Positions 1 through 9,398 are shown, numbered from the stretch's first letter. The stretch is DNA of 64,000 bases from Bacillus nitratireducens (GCF_001884135.1 NZ_MAOC01000009.1:1-64000); one strand, 5' to 3'. The notes: generated from the letters alone by a model not told the origin. Numbers and translations are program-made.

Positions 1-942
1 AAAGAAGAAATTGAAGTCGTTGTGGAAGCGAACAAAGTAGTACAAGTACAAGTAGAAAACGCAAAAGAACTAGGAAGCTTACAAGTAATCAAGAAGGATG
101 CAGAAAGTGGAAAAGTTCTAGCAGGTGCAGAATTTAAATTAAAGAACGAAGCTGGTCAAGTAGTTGGAGAAGCGAAAACAACAAATAAAGATGGTGTTGT
201 GAAATTCGAAAACGTAGTACCAGGAAAATACACGTTAGAAGAAACGAAAGCGCCAGAAGGTTACAAAGCAGTAGAAGTAACAGTAGAAGTAAACATTGTT
301 GCAAATGAAGTAGTAAAACAAGAAGTATTGAATGAAAAAGTGAAAGAAAAAATTACAGGCCAAGTAGAGATTACAAAGGTAGATGCTAATGATACAGATA
401 AAACATTAGCAGGCGCAGTCTTTGAAATTTTGAAAGACGGAACAAAAATAGACACATTAACAACAGATAAAAATGGTAAAGTAACTTCGAAAGAATTGGA
501 GCCAGGAGATTATATTTTAAAAGAAGTTCAAGCTCCAGAAGGATACACTTTATCTGATAAAGAAATCAGATTTACGATTTCTAATCAAAAAATTGAAGCT
601 ATAAAACTTCAAATTACAAATCAAAAAGAGCCAGGCGAAGGAACGGAAACACCAGGTGAAGGAACGGAAACACCAGGTGAAGGAACGGAAACACCAGGTG
701 AAGGAACGGAAACACCAGGTGAAGGAACAGAAAAGCCAGGTGAAGGAACAGAAAAGCCAGGCGAAGGAACAGAAAAGCCAGGTGAAGAAACAGGAAAGCC
801 TAATTTACCAGAAAAAGGACCGGGTTCTTCTAATAATCAACAACTGCCAGCTACAGGGCATGATATGAATTATCTTCCATTCGTCGGTTTTGTTCTTCTG
901 TTATTAGGAATACGTTTAAGATTTATGACTAAAAATAGTTAA
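1..942 (+). CDS. LPXTG-anchored Cna-B-type surface adhesin, C-terminal part (5' end outside window)
   Basis: The reading frame is open from base 1, so only the last 313 codons are present. Two Cna-B (SpaA-like) beta-sandwich domains are visible, at about residues 25-115 and 120-210. Each carries the ETKAPEGY / EVQAPEGY type signature of isopeptide-containing stalk domains. Eight 7-residue Pro/Gly/Glu/Thr units follow as a wall-spanning linker. The end is a sortase signal: LPATG, a hydrophobic stretch (LPFVGFVLLLLGI) and a basic tail. The protein is therefore expected to be covalently attached to peptidoglycan by sortase A and to act as an adhesin. The B. anthracis chromosome has a collagen-adhesin-like gene at the corresponding place, but the ligand-binding head is not in this window. 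A hairpin follows the stop. Confidence 0.9.
   Translation, partial: KEEIEVVVEANKVVQVQVENAKELGSLQVIKKDAESGKVLAGAEFKLKNEAGQVVGEAKTTNKDGVVKFENVVPGKYTLEETKAPEGYKAVEVTVEVNIVANEVVKQEVLNEKVKEKITGQVEITKVDANDTDKTLAGAVFEILKDGTKIDTLTTDKNGKVTSKELEPGDYILKEVQAPEGYTLSDKEIRFTISNQKIEAIKLQITNQKEPGEGTETPGEGTETPGEGTETPGEGTETPGEGTEKPGEGTEKPGEGTEKPGEETGKPNLPEKGPGSSNNQQLPATGHDMNYLPFVGFVLLLLGIRLRFMTKNS
631..798 (+). repeat. 21-bp tandem repeat in adhesin linker
   Basis: There are eight in-frame 21-bp units. Four encode PGEGTET, three PGEGTEK and the last one PGEETGK. Near-identical neighbouring units suggest slippage-driven length variation of the wall-spanning linker. Confidence 0.85.
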
Positions 943-952
943 TAGATGTATA

Positions 953-987
953 AAAGGCATAAGAGGAATGTTATCTCTTATGCCTTT
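953..987 (+). terminator. hairpin after adhesin gene
   Basis: A 13-bp inverted repeat (AAAGGCATAAGAG and its complement) with a 9-nt loop lies just after the stop codon. The T tract is weak, so the terminator call is moderate. Confidence 0.6.
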
Positions 988-1083
988 AAGTTATTAATAG
1001 AAGAAATAAGGTAAAACCTTCTGTATTGACCTGCAAACGCCCTTCAAGTAAACTAAAGAGAGTTTGCAAATGAAAAGGTGATA

Positions 1084-2574
1084 ATGTTGTTAATTTCAAT
1101 TAAAACGTTACAAGACGATCGTTTTTTACGTCCTCTACAAAATATTGGCGGTTTATTTTTTGAAGAGAGCACGATAGGGTTTGATAAAGAAGAAGCAAAT
1201 CTTATCGTTGATATACAGATAGAAGGTAATGTGACAGCATCGGCTCGTTTAACAGATGTTGCGACTGGAAATGTATATGAAGAAACATTCTCGAAAGATT
1301 TATCTGCTTTCACAGAAGAAAAAGAACGTATGAAGCAAGTGAAACATGTTGTTTCTTACGTATATCTTTCTGTACTTCAACAGCTAACTGGACTTGAACA
1401 GAGCTGGGGAATTTTAACTGGGGTACGCCCAACGAAGCTTCTTCACAAACTGCTTCAAAATGGTATGTCAAAAGAAGAAGCGCACCAAGAACTTCGTGAA
1501 AGTTATTTAATTCATGAAGAGAAAATTGAACTTCTTCAGCGCATTGTTGATTGCCAATTAGCGGTGGTTCCAGATTTATACCGCTTGAAAGAAGAAGTAA
1601 GTATTTATATCGGTATTCCGTTTTGTCCTACAAAATGTGCGTACTGTACGTTCCCTGCTTACGCAATTAACGGACGCCAAGGATCAGTTGATTCGTTCTT
1701 AGGCGGGTTACATTATGAAGTTCGTGAAATTGGTAAGTTTTTAAAAGAAAAAGGTGTTACAGTTACGACGATTTATTACGGCGGCGGTACACCGACGAGT
1801 ATTACAGCAGAAGAGATGGATATGTTGTATGAAGAAATGTACCAAGCTTTCCCTGATGTGAAAGATGTACGTGAAGTAACAGTTGAGGCGGGTCGTCCAG
1901 ATACGATCACACCAGCGAAGCTAGAAGTGTTAAATAAATGGAACATTGACCGTATTAGTATTAATCCGCAGTCATACCATCAAGAAACACTAAAAGCAAT
2001 TGGACGTCATCATACTGTAGAAGAAACAATTGAGAAGTATCATTTAGCACGTGAAATGGGAATGAACAATATTAACATGGACTTAATTATTGGTCTTCCT
2101 GGTGAAGGGTTAGATATCTTCAAGCATACGTTAGACGAAACTGAAAAGTTAATGCCAGAATCGTTAACAGTTCATACTTTATCATTTAAACGTGCTTCTG
2201 AAATGACGCAAAACAAACGTAAATATAAAGTAGCAGGTCGCGAAGAAATCACTGCGATGATGCATGAGGCGGAAGAGTGGACGAAGAACCACAATTACGT
2301 GCCATACTATTTATATCGTCAAAAAAATATTTTAGGTAACTTAGAAAACGTTGGGTATGCAATGCCTACGCAAGAAAGTATCTACAATATTGTTATTATG
2401 GAAGAAGTACAATCGATTATCGGACTTGGTTGCGGGGCATCAAGTAAATTTGTTCACCCACAAACAGGAGCAATTACACACTTTGCGAATCCGAAAGATC
2501 CAAAATCATATAACGATGGCTTTGTGAAATATACAGAAGATAAACTGAAAATTTTAGAAGAGCTATTCGTGTAA
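1084..2574 (+). CDS. hemZ: HemZ, coproporphyrinogen III oxidase-like radical SAM protein
   Basis: This 496-aa protein is close to the ~500-aa length of B. subtilis HemZ. The radical-SAM cluster motif CPTKCAYC follows the sequence IPF, and the GGGTPTS SAM-binding glycine motif comes later. A long non-catalytic N-terminal region precedes the core, as is usual in HemZ. The family is annotated as oxygen-independent coproporphyrinogen III dehydrogenase-like, in heme biosynthesis. I prefer ATG 1084 over the upstream in-frame GTG 1078, because AAAAGG lies 5 nt before 1084 and overlaps the GTG. The gene is monocistronic with a strong terminator. Confidence 0.9.
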   Translation: MLLISIKTLQDDRFLRPLQNIGGLFFEESTIGFDKEEANLIVDIQIEGNVTASARLTDVATGNVYEETFSKDLSAFTEEKERMKQVKHVVSYVYLSVLQQLTGLEQSWGILTGVRPTKLLHKLLQNGMSKEEAHQELRESYLIHEEKIELLQRIVDCQLAVVPDLYRLKEEVSIYIGIPFCPTKCAYCTFPAYAINGRQGSVDSFLGGLHYEVREIGKFLKEKGVTVTTIYYGGGTPTSITAEEMDMLYEEMYQAFPDVKDVREVTVEAGRPDTITPAKLEVLNKWNIDRISINPQSYHQETLKAIGRHHTVEETIEKYHLAREMGMNNINMDLIIGLPGEGLDIFKHTLDETEKLMPESLTVHTLSFKRASEMTQNKRKYKVAGREEITAMMHEAEEWTKNHNYVPYYLYRQKNILGNLENVGYAMPTQESIYNIVIMEEVQSIIGLGCGASSKFVHPQTGAITHFANPKDPKSYNDGFVKYTEDKLKILEELFV

Positions 2575-2580
2575 GAAGAA

Positions 2581-2612
2581 GGCTATCCCAATTTTGGGAT
2601 GGCCTCTTTTTA
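2581..2612 (+). terminator. rho-independent terminator of hemZ
   Basis: A GC-rich 9-bp stem (GGCTATCCC with GGGATGGCC) is followed by CTCTTTTT. Confidence 0.85.
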
Positions 2613-2817
2613 ATATAGGGGGCTATTGCCCACCATTTTTGTTGGTAACTCGATATATTTTGAATATCGACGACATAATTTCATTCACCAAGATACCGCA
2701 CTGTTTGTAAAACTATGTCGATAATAATCAGAAAAATTAGTCGGATTATTAAAGGACAATGTCTACTTATAGACGAAATGATAGATTTATGAAAGAGAAA
2801 AGGGGGAAATTGTTGGC

Positions 2818-4374
2818 ATGTACATGACGATAGGGAGAATTTTTGATTTAGCAGTTGGCAAGTATCCGAATAAAGAGGCGTTAGTAGAACCAGAAAAAAA
2901 TATTCGCTGGACATATAAACAGTGGGATGAGCAAATAAATAAAACGGCGCAAGCTCTATTGAAAGAAGGAGTAAGAAAAGGAGACTCTGTATCTGTTTAC
3001 TTATATAACTGTCGTGAATTTGTAAACGTTTACTTAGCCTGTGCCAAAATTGGGGCGATCTTTAACCCGATTAATTTCCGCTTAAAAGCAAAAGAATTAT
3101 CGTATATCCTCCAAGATGCAGCCTCGAAAGTAGTTGTCTTTGAAAAAGCAGTCGAATCAACTGTTGCTATGATTGAACGAGATTTTCCAAGTACGTCTTT
3201 TTGGTATGTAGAAGACGATACACCTTCCTATGCGAGTTCTTACCATGAAAAAGTAAATGAAGCATCAGCTGAAAAAGTAGATATTGTAGTAGATGAAATG
3301 GATTATTGTTCTATGCTTTATACGAGCGGTACGACTGGTCATCCGAAAGGTGTACTACATCGCCATCGTGATATGGCTGAGCATAGTATGATTTGTACGT
3401 ATTTCATAAAATATAACAGGGATAGCGCCGGACTTGTGGTAGCGCCTTTATATCATTGCGGCGAGTTAAATGCTGGAATCATACCGCGCATTCAAGTTGG
3501 CGGAAAGAATGTTATTTTACATCATTTTGATACGGATAGAGTGTTACATACAATTCAAGAAGAGAAGATTACGACGTTTTTTGCAGCACCAACGATGTGG
3601 AATATGTTACTGCAAAAAGATTTATCCCAGTATGATTTAACTTCGATGAAAATCGGTGTATATGGCGGGGCTGCGATGGCTCCGGCACTAGTGAAGGAAT
3701 GTAAAGAGCGTCTTTATATTGATCTTGTCCAAATTTACGGAATGACAGAAATGGGACCGGTTGTTGCGTTTCTCGTGGAAGAGGATCAAATTACGAAAGC
3801 TGGTTCAGCTGGAACACCGTGCTTTAGCCATGAAATTAGAATTGTTAAACCGAACGAAGATGCACCAGCAGAGCCAGATGATGTATTGCCTCCTTATGAA
3901 GTAGGGGAAATTATTTTGCGCGGCCCGACTATGATGGCTGGATATCATAATCGAGAAGAAGCAAATGCAAAATCGATGTATAAAGGCTGGTATCATTCTG
4001 GTGATTTAGGCTATTTCGATAAAGACGGTTATTTATTCGTTGCAGATCGCGTTGATGATATGGTAATTAGCGGTGGTGTAAATATTTATCCACGTGAAAT
4101 TGAAGATTTCCTTCATAGTCACCCTGGTGTATTAGATGTTGCAGTACTTGGTGAGCCAGATGAATTATGGGGAGAACGTGTTGTTGCGGTCGTTGTAAAG
4201 AAAGATGAAAATATTTCAGAAGCCGATTTAGAAACGTATTGTAAAGAAAGTGATGAATTAGCAGATTATAAACGTCCGCGTCATTACTTATTTGTAGATG
4301 AACTTCCTCGTAATGCGAGCGGAAAATTACAAAAATTTGTGCTAAGAGAGTCGTTGAAAGGCGCAAAACAATAG
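2818..4374 (+). CDS. acyl-CoA synthetase (AMP-forming, ANL superfamily)
   Basis: The protein has 518 aa. The AMP-binding P-loop is YTSGTTGHPKG at about residues 168-178. The YGMTEMG (A5), YHSGDLG (A7-like) and DDMVISGGVNIYP (A8 hinge) motifs follow in the right order, and a catalytic lysine lies in the C-terminal NASGKLQK. It should activate a carboxylic or fatty acid to acyl-AMP and then acyl-CoA in the cytoplasm. Chain-length specificity cannot be read from the sequence. The start is ATG 2818 with AGGGGG upstream; ATG 2824 is also possible. It stands alone, without beta-oxidation neighbours. Confidence 0.88.
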   Translation: MYMTIGRIFDLAVGKYPNKEALVEPEKNIRWTYKQWDEQINKTAQALLKEGVRKGDSVSVYLYNCREFVNVYLACAKIGAIFNPINFRLKAKELSYILQDAASKVVVFEKAVESTVAMIERDFPSTSFWYVEDDTPSYASSYHEKVNEASAEKVDIVVDEMDYCSMLYTSGTTGHPKGVLHRHRDMAEHSMICTYFIKYNRDSAGLVVAPLYHCGELNAGIIPRIQVGGKNVILHHFDTDRVLHTIQEEKITTFFAAPTMWNMLLQKDLSQYDLTSMKIGVYGGAAMAPALVKECKERLYIDLVQIYGMTEMGPVVAFLVEEDQITKAGSAGTPCFSHEIRIVKPNEDAPAEPDDVLPPYEVGEIILRGPTMMAGYHNREEANAKSMYKGWYHSGDLGYFDKDGYLFVADRVDDMVISGGVNIYPREIEDFLHSHPGVLDVAVLGEPDELWGERVVAVVVKKDENISEADLETYCKESDELADYKRPRHYLFVDELPRNASGKLQKFVLRESLKGAKQ

Positions 4375-4462
4375 GGGGCTATCTTTACAAATAAGATTAT
4401 CTTTCTTAATAAGGAAATAGTGTCAAGCTCTTCTGTTTTTAGTTTGAGAACGGGCTGTATAT

Positions 4463-4494
4463 AAAAAGTGGAGACTATGTGTCTCCGCTTTTTA
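4463..4494. terminator. bidirectional terminator
   Basis: AAAAAGTGGAGAC is paired with GTCTCCGCTTTTT around a 5-nt loop, with an A tract on one side and a T tract on the other. It serves the acyl-CoA synthetase gene and the convergent DedA gene. Confidence 0.8.
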
Positions 4495-4531
4495 TTATTC
4501 TTGTACGCATATAAGTTTGTTGATGAAAGAT

Positions 4532-5137
4532 TTAATTTATACCTTTTAAAATCGCATGTTTTATTTTTTTGCGAAATCGAGTGATTAGCGTGATGATAAT
4601 AATACCGAAAATAATTTTCCAAATGTGTTGTTCAAGTACTAGGAATATATTTTCTAAGTTTTCCCCTAACCAGTAACCACCGATTAAGAAGAATGATACC
4701 CAAAATAGGGCGCCTGCATAAATTGTCATCGCAAAGCGGCGAAACGGTAAGTTAATAATTCCTGCAAAGTAGCCTGTGAAGTGGCGAACGCCTGGAATGA
4801 AAAAAGCGATAAAGATTAGAAAATATCCGTATTTATCAAACCACATTTTCGTTAAATTAATTTTTCTTTCTGTTAAAAATACATACTTCCCGTATTTCTG
4901 AATGAAAGGCATACCCAGTTTATTCCCTAAAAAGTATTGGAACGTCATACCTGCGCTTGTCCCAATAAAGGATAAAACAATTAAAATTGGTAAACTTAAA
5001 TCACCTTGATGTGATAAAAATCCTGCATAAGCTAATGTTGGCTCTCCTGGAAACGGAAGAGCAATATATTCTAATAGTAATCCGACAAGTACTACATAAT
5101 ACCCATATTGCTGAAATAATTCGTGAATCCATTCCAT
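4532..5137 (-). CDS. DedA family membrane protein
   Basis: The 201-aa protein has several hydrophobic segments. It carries the DedA/SNARE-associated (VTT) landmarks: an N-terminal E...PFPGEP element and a later FxxPGVRHFTGYFAG re-entrant-type motif. DedA proteins are polytopic membrane proteins linked to lipid or undecaprenyl-phosphate translocation and envelope homeostasis; the substrate of this one is unknown. AAGGAG lies 8 nt before the ATG on the minus strand. It shares a bidirectional terminator with the convergent acyl-CoA synthetase gene. Confidence 0.88.
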   Translation of the reverse strand: MEWIHELFQQYGYYVVLVGLLLEYIALPFPGEPTLAYAGFLSHQGDLSLPILIVLSFIGTSAGMTFQYFLGNKLGMPFIQKYGKYVFLTERKINLTKMWFDKYGYFLIFIAFFIPGVRHFTGYFAGIINLPFRRFAMTIYAGALFWVSFFLIGGYWLGENLENIFLVLEQHIWKIIFGIIIITLITRFRKKIKHAILKGIN

Positions 5138-5326
5138 ATTGTGCGCTCCTTTTTATATTGAAGTTGTTATACATCTTCCTCTCTTTCGCACTAATCGAAC
5201 TGAACCAATAGTAGTAGAGTTTGGCTGGAGGATCTAGGTTAGTATGATTTTTGACAACTACTCACGATCATACTGAATATAGCTCTTTGCTAAGTAGCAA
5301 AGAGCATCGAAGTGTACATGCTACGA

Positions 5327-5959
5327 TTAGTTAAAGTCATAGCGGTATAAAAATACGTTGAAAGCTTCTTCTTTTGGCCCGAAATTCACTGCTTTTTCTT
5401 GTATACGTTGGAAGTTTTGTTTGTCATAAAATGTATAGTTACATTCATTATCTGTATATAAATATAAAGATGTTACATCTTCTTTTGTCATGTATTGGAA
5501 TAAATGGTTCAATAAATGTTTTCCAACTCCAAGACCTCTCGATTCTTCGGATACGATGAATAATTGTATACAGCCTTGAAAATGATCTTCTTTTCCTTGA
5601 ATGAGTTCTTTATATGTTTTTTGAACCTTTATAAATGCCTTTAAAAATTCTCTATTCTCTTTATTCGTTATGAATAGTTTCATCGTGTTAAAGGCAAAGC
5701 TAACAGTATTATGGAATTTCTTTAAACGGTTTTTATCTTTTTCGGAATCGCCTAAAATGACACCGATAACTTTATTATCTTTTTCAGCTACCTTACTAAA
5801 GGAACTTCCTAAAATGCAACTGTGTAGATAGAAGTTTAATATTGAATTTAAAAATTTTTTATCTGTAATGAATTCATTAAACCCAAATGCCTCACCAATT
5901 AAATGTTTTATAGGCTCATAGTCTTCCTTAACAAGACTTCTATATTTTACTGTGTTCAT
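5327..5959 (-). CDS. GNAT family N-acetyltransferase
   Basis: The protein has 210 aa. The C-terminal half shows the acetyl-CoA binding motif A (SRGLGVGKHLL at about residue 138) followed by the beta-strand/helix pattern of GNAT enzymes. The N-terminal 120 residues are longer than usual. The acceptor substrate is unknown. It is divergent from a MerR-family regulator, and the MerR-type promoter at 6001-6031 points into this gene, so it is the probable target of that regulator. AAGGGAG precedes the ATG by 9 nt. A 10-bp hairpin without a T tract at 5282-5305 follows the stop. Confidence 0.85.
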   Translation of the reverse strand: MNTVKYRSLVKEDYEPIKHLIGEAFGFNEFITDKKFLNSILNFYLHSCILGSSFSKVAEKDNKVIGVILGDSEKDKNRLKKFHNTVSFAFNTMKLFITNKENREFLKAFIKVQKTYKELIQGKEDHFQGCIQLFIVSEESRGLGVGKHLLNHLFQYMTKEDVTSLYLYTDNECNYTFYDKQNFQRIQEKAVNFGPKEEAFNVFLYRYDFN

Positions 5960-6000
5960 AATTGTATACTCCCTTTATCAATATAAATGACTTATTATAA

Positions 6001-6031
6001 ATAGTAAGGTCTCCTCTTAGGGGAGAGTCAA
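6001..6031 (-). promoter_or_regulatory. MerR-type promoter with 19-bp spacer
   Basis: On the minus strand TTGACT (6026-6031) and TACTAT (6001-6006) are separated by exactly 19 bp instead of 17. The spacer holds a dyad (CTCCCCT ... AGGAGAC). Over-long spacers with a central dyad are the hallmark of promoters activated by DNA distortion by MerR/BmrR regulators. It drives the GNAT gene and sits next to the start of the MerR gene. Confidence 0.75.
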
Positions 6032-6068
6032 TGGTTGCATGCGAAAAAATATAAGGGAAGAGATGCAA

Positions 6069-6887
6069 ATGAAAAAGTTATTTTCTATTGGAGAAGTTGC
6101 AAAAATAAAGGATATTACGATAAAAGCGCTAAGATACTATCATAAGATGGGGATTCTTATTCCAAAACATATTGATGAATCAACGGGGTATAGATATTAT
6201 TCTATAGATCAATTTATTCACATCGACATTATAAAAAGCTGTAGAGAGTTGAACACCAGTATAGTAGAACTGCAAGAGATTTTTAAGGAATGTAATACGG
6301 ATAAATTGCTGCGATTTTTACAATTAAAGAGAGCGGAAGCGGAAGAACATATAAAGAAAATGAAAGAGGTAATGGAAACGATTGATGACTTACATGCGAA
6401 AGTAGGGAGTTCACAGGAAATATTAAAGAATGATGAAATCTCTATTGAATTTTTTGAACAGCGTTATGTCGTTGTTGCGCCTTGTAAAGAAGTAGGGAGT
6501 TTACAGGAATTACTGTATTATTCCGATTTAGAGAAAATCGTGCAAGATTATGAAGAGAAAATGGCAATGGAGATGGGGATTCTATACAATGTCAATGAAA
6601 AGTGGGATGTAGAACCAAAGTATGTTTTTAATAAGGTACAAGATCATGTACATATGGAAGAGATGCCAAATATAAAAGTATTACCAGGCGGGAAATATGT
6701 AACATTAGCGTATAGTAAAGAAAATGAAGAAGCACGTCGAAATTTTATAATTGAATATACAAAAGAAAATAATATAGAAGTGGAGAGTTTTATTGAAGTG
6801 GAGTTAGTTAGTGATATTTTTAATACGGAGACGTATAGTTGTCAAATTCAAATTTTTATAGGGGATAGTGAGAATAAGAAGTTTTGA
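6069..6887 (+). CDS. MerR family transcriptional regulator (BmrR/BltR-like)
   Basis: The 272-aa protein has three parts. An N-terminal winged helix reads FSIGEVAKI...IKALRYYHKMGIL...GYRYYS, which is the classical MerR signature. A coiled-coil linker at about residues 75-115 would be the dimerisation helix. The C-terminal domain of ~150 aa has the size and pattern of a GyrI-like effector-binding domain. It probably senses a small hydrophobic or cationic ligand. I chose ATG 6069 because AAGGGAAGAG lies 8-9 nt upstream; in-frame ATGs at 6039 and 6063 precede or abut that site. It is divergent from the GNAT gene. Confidence 0.88.
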   Translation: MKKLFSIGEVAKIKDITIKALRYYHKMGILIPKHIDESTGYRYYSIDQFIHIDIIKSCRELNTSIVELQEIFKECNTDKLLRFLQLKRAEAEEHIKKMKEVMETIDDLHAKVGSSQEILKNDEISIEFFEQRYVVVAPCKEVGSLQELLYYSDLEKIVQDYEEKMAMEMGILYNVNEKWDVEPKYVFNKVQDHVHMEEMPNIKVLPGGKYVTLAYSKENEEARRNFIIEYTKENNIEVESFIEVELVSDIFNTETYSCQIQIFIGDSENKKF

Positions 6888-6985
6888 TGCCATAAATTTA
6901 GGGATGGGACGATCCCTAAAGCCTAACCTTAAATACATCGACTTAACTGCAAAATAAGATAACGATAGCCTACTTATTAATAAGA

Positions 6986-7016
6986 GAGACCATCCCAAAA
7001 AAATTGGGACGGCCTC
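6986..7016. terminator. bidirectional terminator
   Basis: GAGACCATCCCA is paired with TGGGACGGCCTC around an A-rich loop. It lies between the convergent MerR gene and the hypothetical gene at 7028. Confidence 0.7.
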
Positions 7017-7027
7017 ATTGGATCATA

Positions 7028-7498
7028 TTATTTACGTGAGAAACCTTCTTCATCAAGGTATTCTGCAGCTTCTGGATAAGAGTTGAATGTACCGTCTAAG
7101 TTTACGCCAGCGTAAACGTTCCACATGTCATCCTCTTGAATAAGAGTTAGGATATGACCGTCTTCGTTACGCCATTCTTCTTCGGCAGCAGGTTCCATTG
7201 GTGCTACAATTTCCTCTGGCTCCTGTGATAGACGTTCAATTACTTTTTCAATTAATGAACGCAGTTCTTCTTCTGAAAACTCACGGATGTTAATCATGCC
7301 TTTATCATCTGTTTTATAACCTTTAATGAAGTTTGCATATACAAATCCGTTTCCATTTGGGTGTAAATGATATACAACGTTCTTTTTATCTAAACGACTT
7401 TCTTCAAAGTGAAAGTTGACGCGTTTTAATGATACGTTCTTTCTTTCTAATTCTGGGAAAGATTCAATAATCGATAATTTTTCTTCAAAAGTTAGCAT
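7028..7498 (-). CDS. hypothetical protein (156 aa, acidic)
   Basis: I do not recognise a family. The protein is soluble and acidic, with no signal peptide or membrane segment. The N-terminal half looks alpha/beta (FHFEESRLDKK, VVYHLHPNGNGFVYA). A Pro/Glu/Ala-rich linker (EEIVAPMEPAAEEEW) joins it to a C-terminal ~40-residue piece ending YLDEEGFSRK. The minus-strand leader has TGGAGG before the ATG. A -10 TATAAT (complement of 7537-7542) lies 16 bp from TTGGAA, so the gene is probably monocistronic and sigma-A driven. Confidence 0.7.
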   Translation of the reverse strand: MLTFEEKLSIIESFPELERKNVSLKRVNFHFEESRLDKKNVVYHLHPNGNGFVYANFIKGYKTDDKGMINIREFSEEELRSLIEKVIERLSQEPEEIVAPMEPAAEEEWRNEDGHILTLIQEDDMWNVYAGVNLDGTFNSYPEAAEYLDEEGFSRK

Positions 7499-7536
7499 AG
7501 TGCCTCCAAGTATATAGTAAAAGATTTAATTTGTTC

Positions 7537-7564
7537 ATTATAGCATAGTTGCAATTGTTTCCAA
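7537..7564 (-). promoter_or_regulatory. probable sigma-A promoter for the 156-aa gene
   Basis: On the minus strand TTGGAA (7559-7564), a 16-bp spacer and TATAAT (7537-7542) are present, with an extended TGC before the -10. Confidence 0.55.
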
Positions 7565-7686
7565 AGGTAAGGAGGAAACTTTTATTTGGATGCGTTTACG
7601 TCACGATACTGTAAAAAGTGGGCTAACGAATGTATTCTTTTAGGTGTACAATGGAACGTGGACTTAATGAGAAGGTGGTTATTTAT

Positions 7687-9165
7687 ATGTTTCAAAAAAT
7701 AGCAAAGGAATGTTTAGCAGGGTTTACTGTTGCGATTGTTGCTTTGCCGCTAGCAATTGCATTTGGTATTGCCGCAACGGGAACGTCTGAGGGAGCGCTA
7801 GTCGGATTGTATGGTGCGATTTTTGCAGGTTTGTTTGCGGCGTTATTTGGTGGTACACCGGGGCAAGTAACGGGTCCTACTGGGCCGATTACAGTTATTG
7901 CAACAGGTGTTATTGCAACTCACGGATTAGAGGCGAGTTTTATAGCCTTTATGATGGCAGGGTTATTTCAAATTTTATTTGGTGTATGTAAGCTAGGCTC
8001 TTACGTTCGGTATATTCCGTATCCTGTTGTTTCAGGGTTTATGAATGGGATTGCACTTATTATTATTTTAGGTGAAATGAAGCACGTACAAAATAGCTTT
8101 CTGCTTGTGTTGTTAACGATCATTGTAATGATCGTTTCTGGAAAATGGATTAAGGCCATTCCATCAAGTTTAGTAGCATTAGTAGGTGTTACAGTAGCGT
8201 TGCCGTTGTTTTCTTCTATGCTACAAGGAATTACGGTAAACTTACCAGTTGTAGGAACTCTTTCTTTAAATAAGATGATTGAAAAGATAGGTGCAATTCC
8301 AGAGGCGATGCCATCTCTTCACGTACCAACTTTAGACGCAAATGGTATGTTAGCACTTGTATTACCAGCACTTAGTATTGCTTTACTAGGATCAATTGAC
8401 TCATTACTAACATCTGTTGTAATGGATAATGTGACGGGAACGCGTCATAAAAGCAATAAAGAGTTAATCGGACAAGGTATTGGTAATATCGCGAGTGGTT
8501 TGTTCGGCGGATTAGCAGGAGCAGGTGCAACTGTTAGATCCATCGTCAATATAAGAAGCGGGGGGAAGACGGCACTTTCAGCTTGTATGCATAGTGTCAT
8601 CTTATTCATTTTCATTATGGGACTTGGTTCAGTGGTACAATATATTCCGCTTGCTGTATTATCAGGTATTTTAATTTTAACTGGTATTGGAATGTTTGAT
8701 TGGGAAAGTATGAAGAAGATGCATGTAGCACCAAGAGGTGATGTAGTTGTAATGCTCGTGACGATGTTTGTGACAGTGAAATTTGATTTAATGGTTGCTG
8801 TTGCGTTTGGCATTATTCTTTCTTTCATTATATACATGGTGAAGTGTAAAGAACGTAAAGCTTCTATTATAAAAGAAAAAGAAGCGACGTATACAATTCA
8901 GGGACCACTTTCATTTCTAACAGTAGATCGTATTTTTGCTTCTTTACAAGATGTGAAGTCACCAGTTATTTTACGGATGAAAGATGTACGCTATATGGAT
9001 GTATCAGGGGCTATGGCATTATTAAACTTTGTTGAGCAATCGGATAAAGCAGGAGCGAGTGTGACACTTGAACATATACATCCGCATGTTGAAAAGACGA
9101 TAGTGATGATGGCGAATAATGAGCAAAAAGAGAAATTACGATTTTTAGAAACTAAAGCGATGTAA
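7687..9165 (+). CDS. SulP family anion permease with STAS domain
   Basis: The protein has 492 aa. The first ~400 residues form about ten or more hydrophobic helices with the SulP core motifs (GTPGQVTGPTGP; GSIDSLLTSVV). A cytoplasmic STAS domain follows (about residues 415-490; VRYMDVSGAMALL is the conserved loop). It should be an inner-membrane transporter of sulfate, bicarbonate or another anion; many small bacterial SulP proteins are bicarbonate carriers. ATG 7687 is preferred over the upstream ATGs (7630 on) because GAAGGTGG lies 8 nt before it. It stands alone. Confidence 0.88.
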   Translation: MFQKIAKECLAGFTVAIVALPLAIAFGIAATGTSEGALVGLYGAIFAGLFAALFGGTPGQVTGPTGPITVIATGVIATHGLEASFIAFMMAGLFQILFGVCKLGSYVRYIPYPVVSGFMNGIALIIILGEMKHVQNSFLLVLLTIIVMIVSGKWIKAIPSSLVALVGVTVALPLFSSMLQGITVNLPVVGTLSLNKMIEKIGAIPEAMPSLHVPTLDANGMLALVLPALSIALLGSIDSLLTSVVMDNVTGTRHKSNKELIGQGIGNIASGLFGGLAGAGATVRSIVNIRSGGKTALSACMHSVILFIFIMGLGSVVQYIPLAVLSGILILTGIGMFDWESMKKMHVAPRGDVVVMLVTMFVTVKFDLMVAVAFGIILSFIIYMVKCKERKASIIKEKEATYTIQGPLSFLTVDRIFASLQDVKSPVILRMKDVRYMDVSGAMALLNFVEQSDKAGASVTLEHIHPHVEKTIVMMANNEQKEKLRFLETKAM

Positions 9166-9173
9166 TAATAAGG

Positions 9174-9213
9174 ACTTTCACATGGAATGCTTTGTAGAGT
9201 GTGAAAGTTTTTA
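9174..9213 (+). terminator. terminator after SulP gene
   Basis: ACTTTCAC and GTGAAAGT enclose a loop of about 19 nt and are followed by TTTTTATT. Confidence 0.7.
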
Positions 9214-9398
9214 TTATTTTTACTGTGTTTGTTATATTTGGGATTCGTATATCTGGATGTTGCAAGCTTGTTGATAATTGATTTTCTACACATTATAGTA
9301 ACATCTTAGATTAGCAATGTGCTATTATAATAAGGTATGTGAATTTTGAGATTCCTTTATATTTAGAAGGAAGAGCTTTAAGCTGGAGGGAATATTTG

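Noticed and set aside
631-798. Possible CRISPR-like array
   Set aside because: The units are contiguous coding repeats with no spacers. I saw no CRISPR array anywhere in the window.
656-868. Open frame across the adhesin repeat (MKERKHQ...)
   Set aside because: It is the alternative frame of a 21-bp repeat without stops; the LPXTG frame is the real gene.
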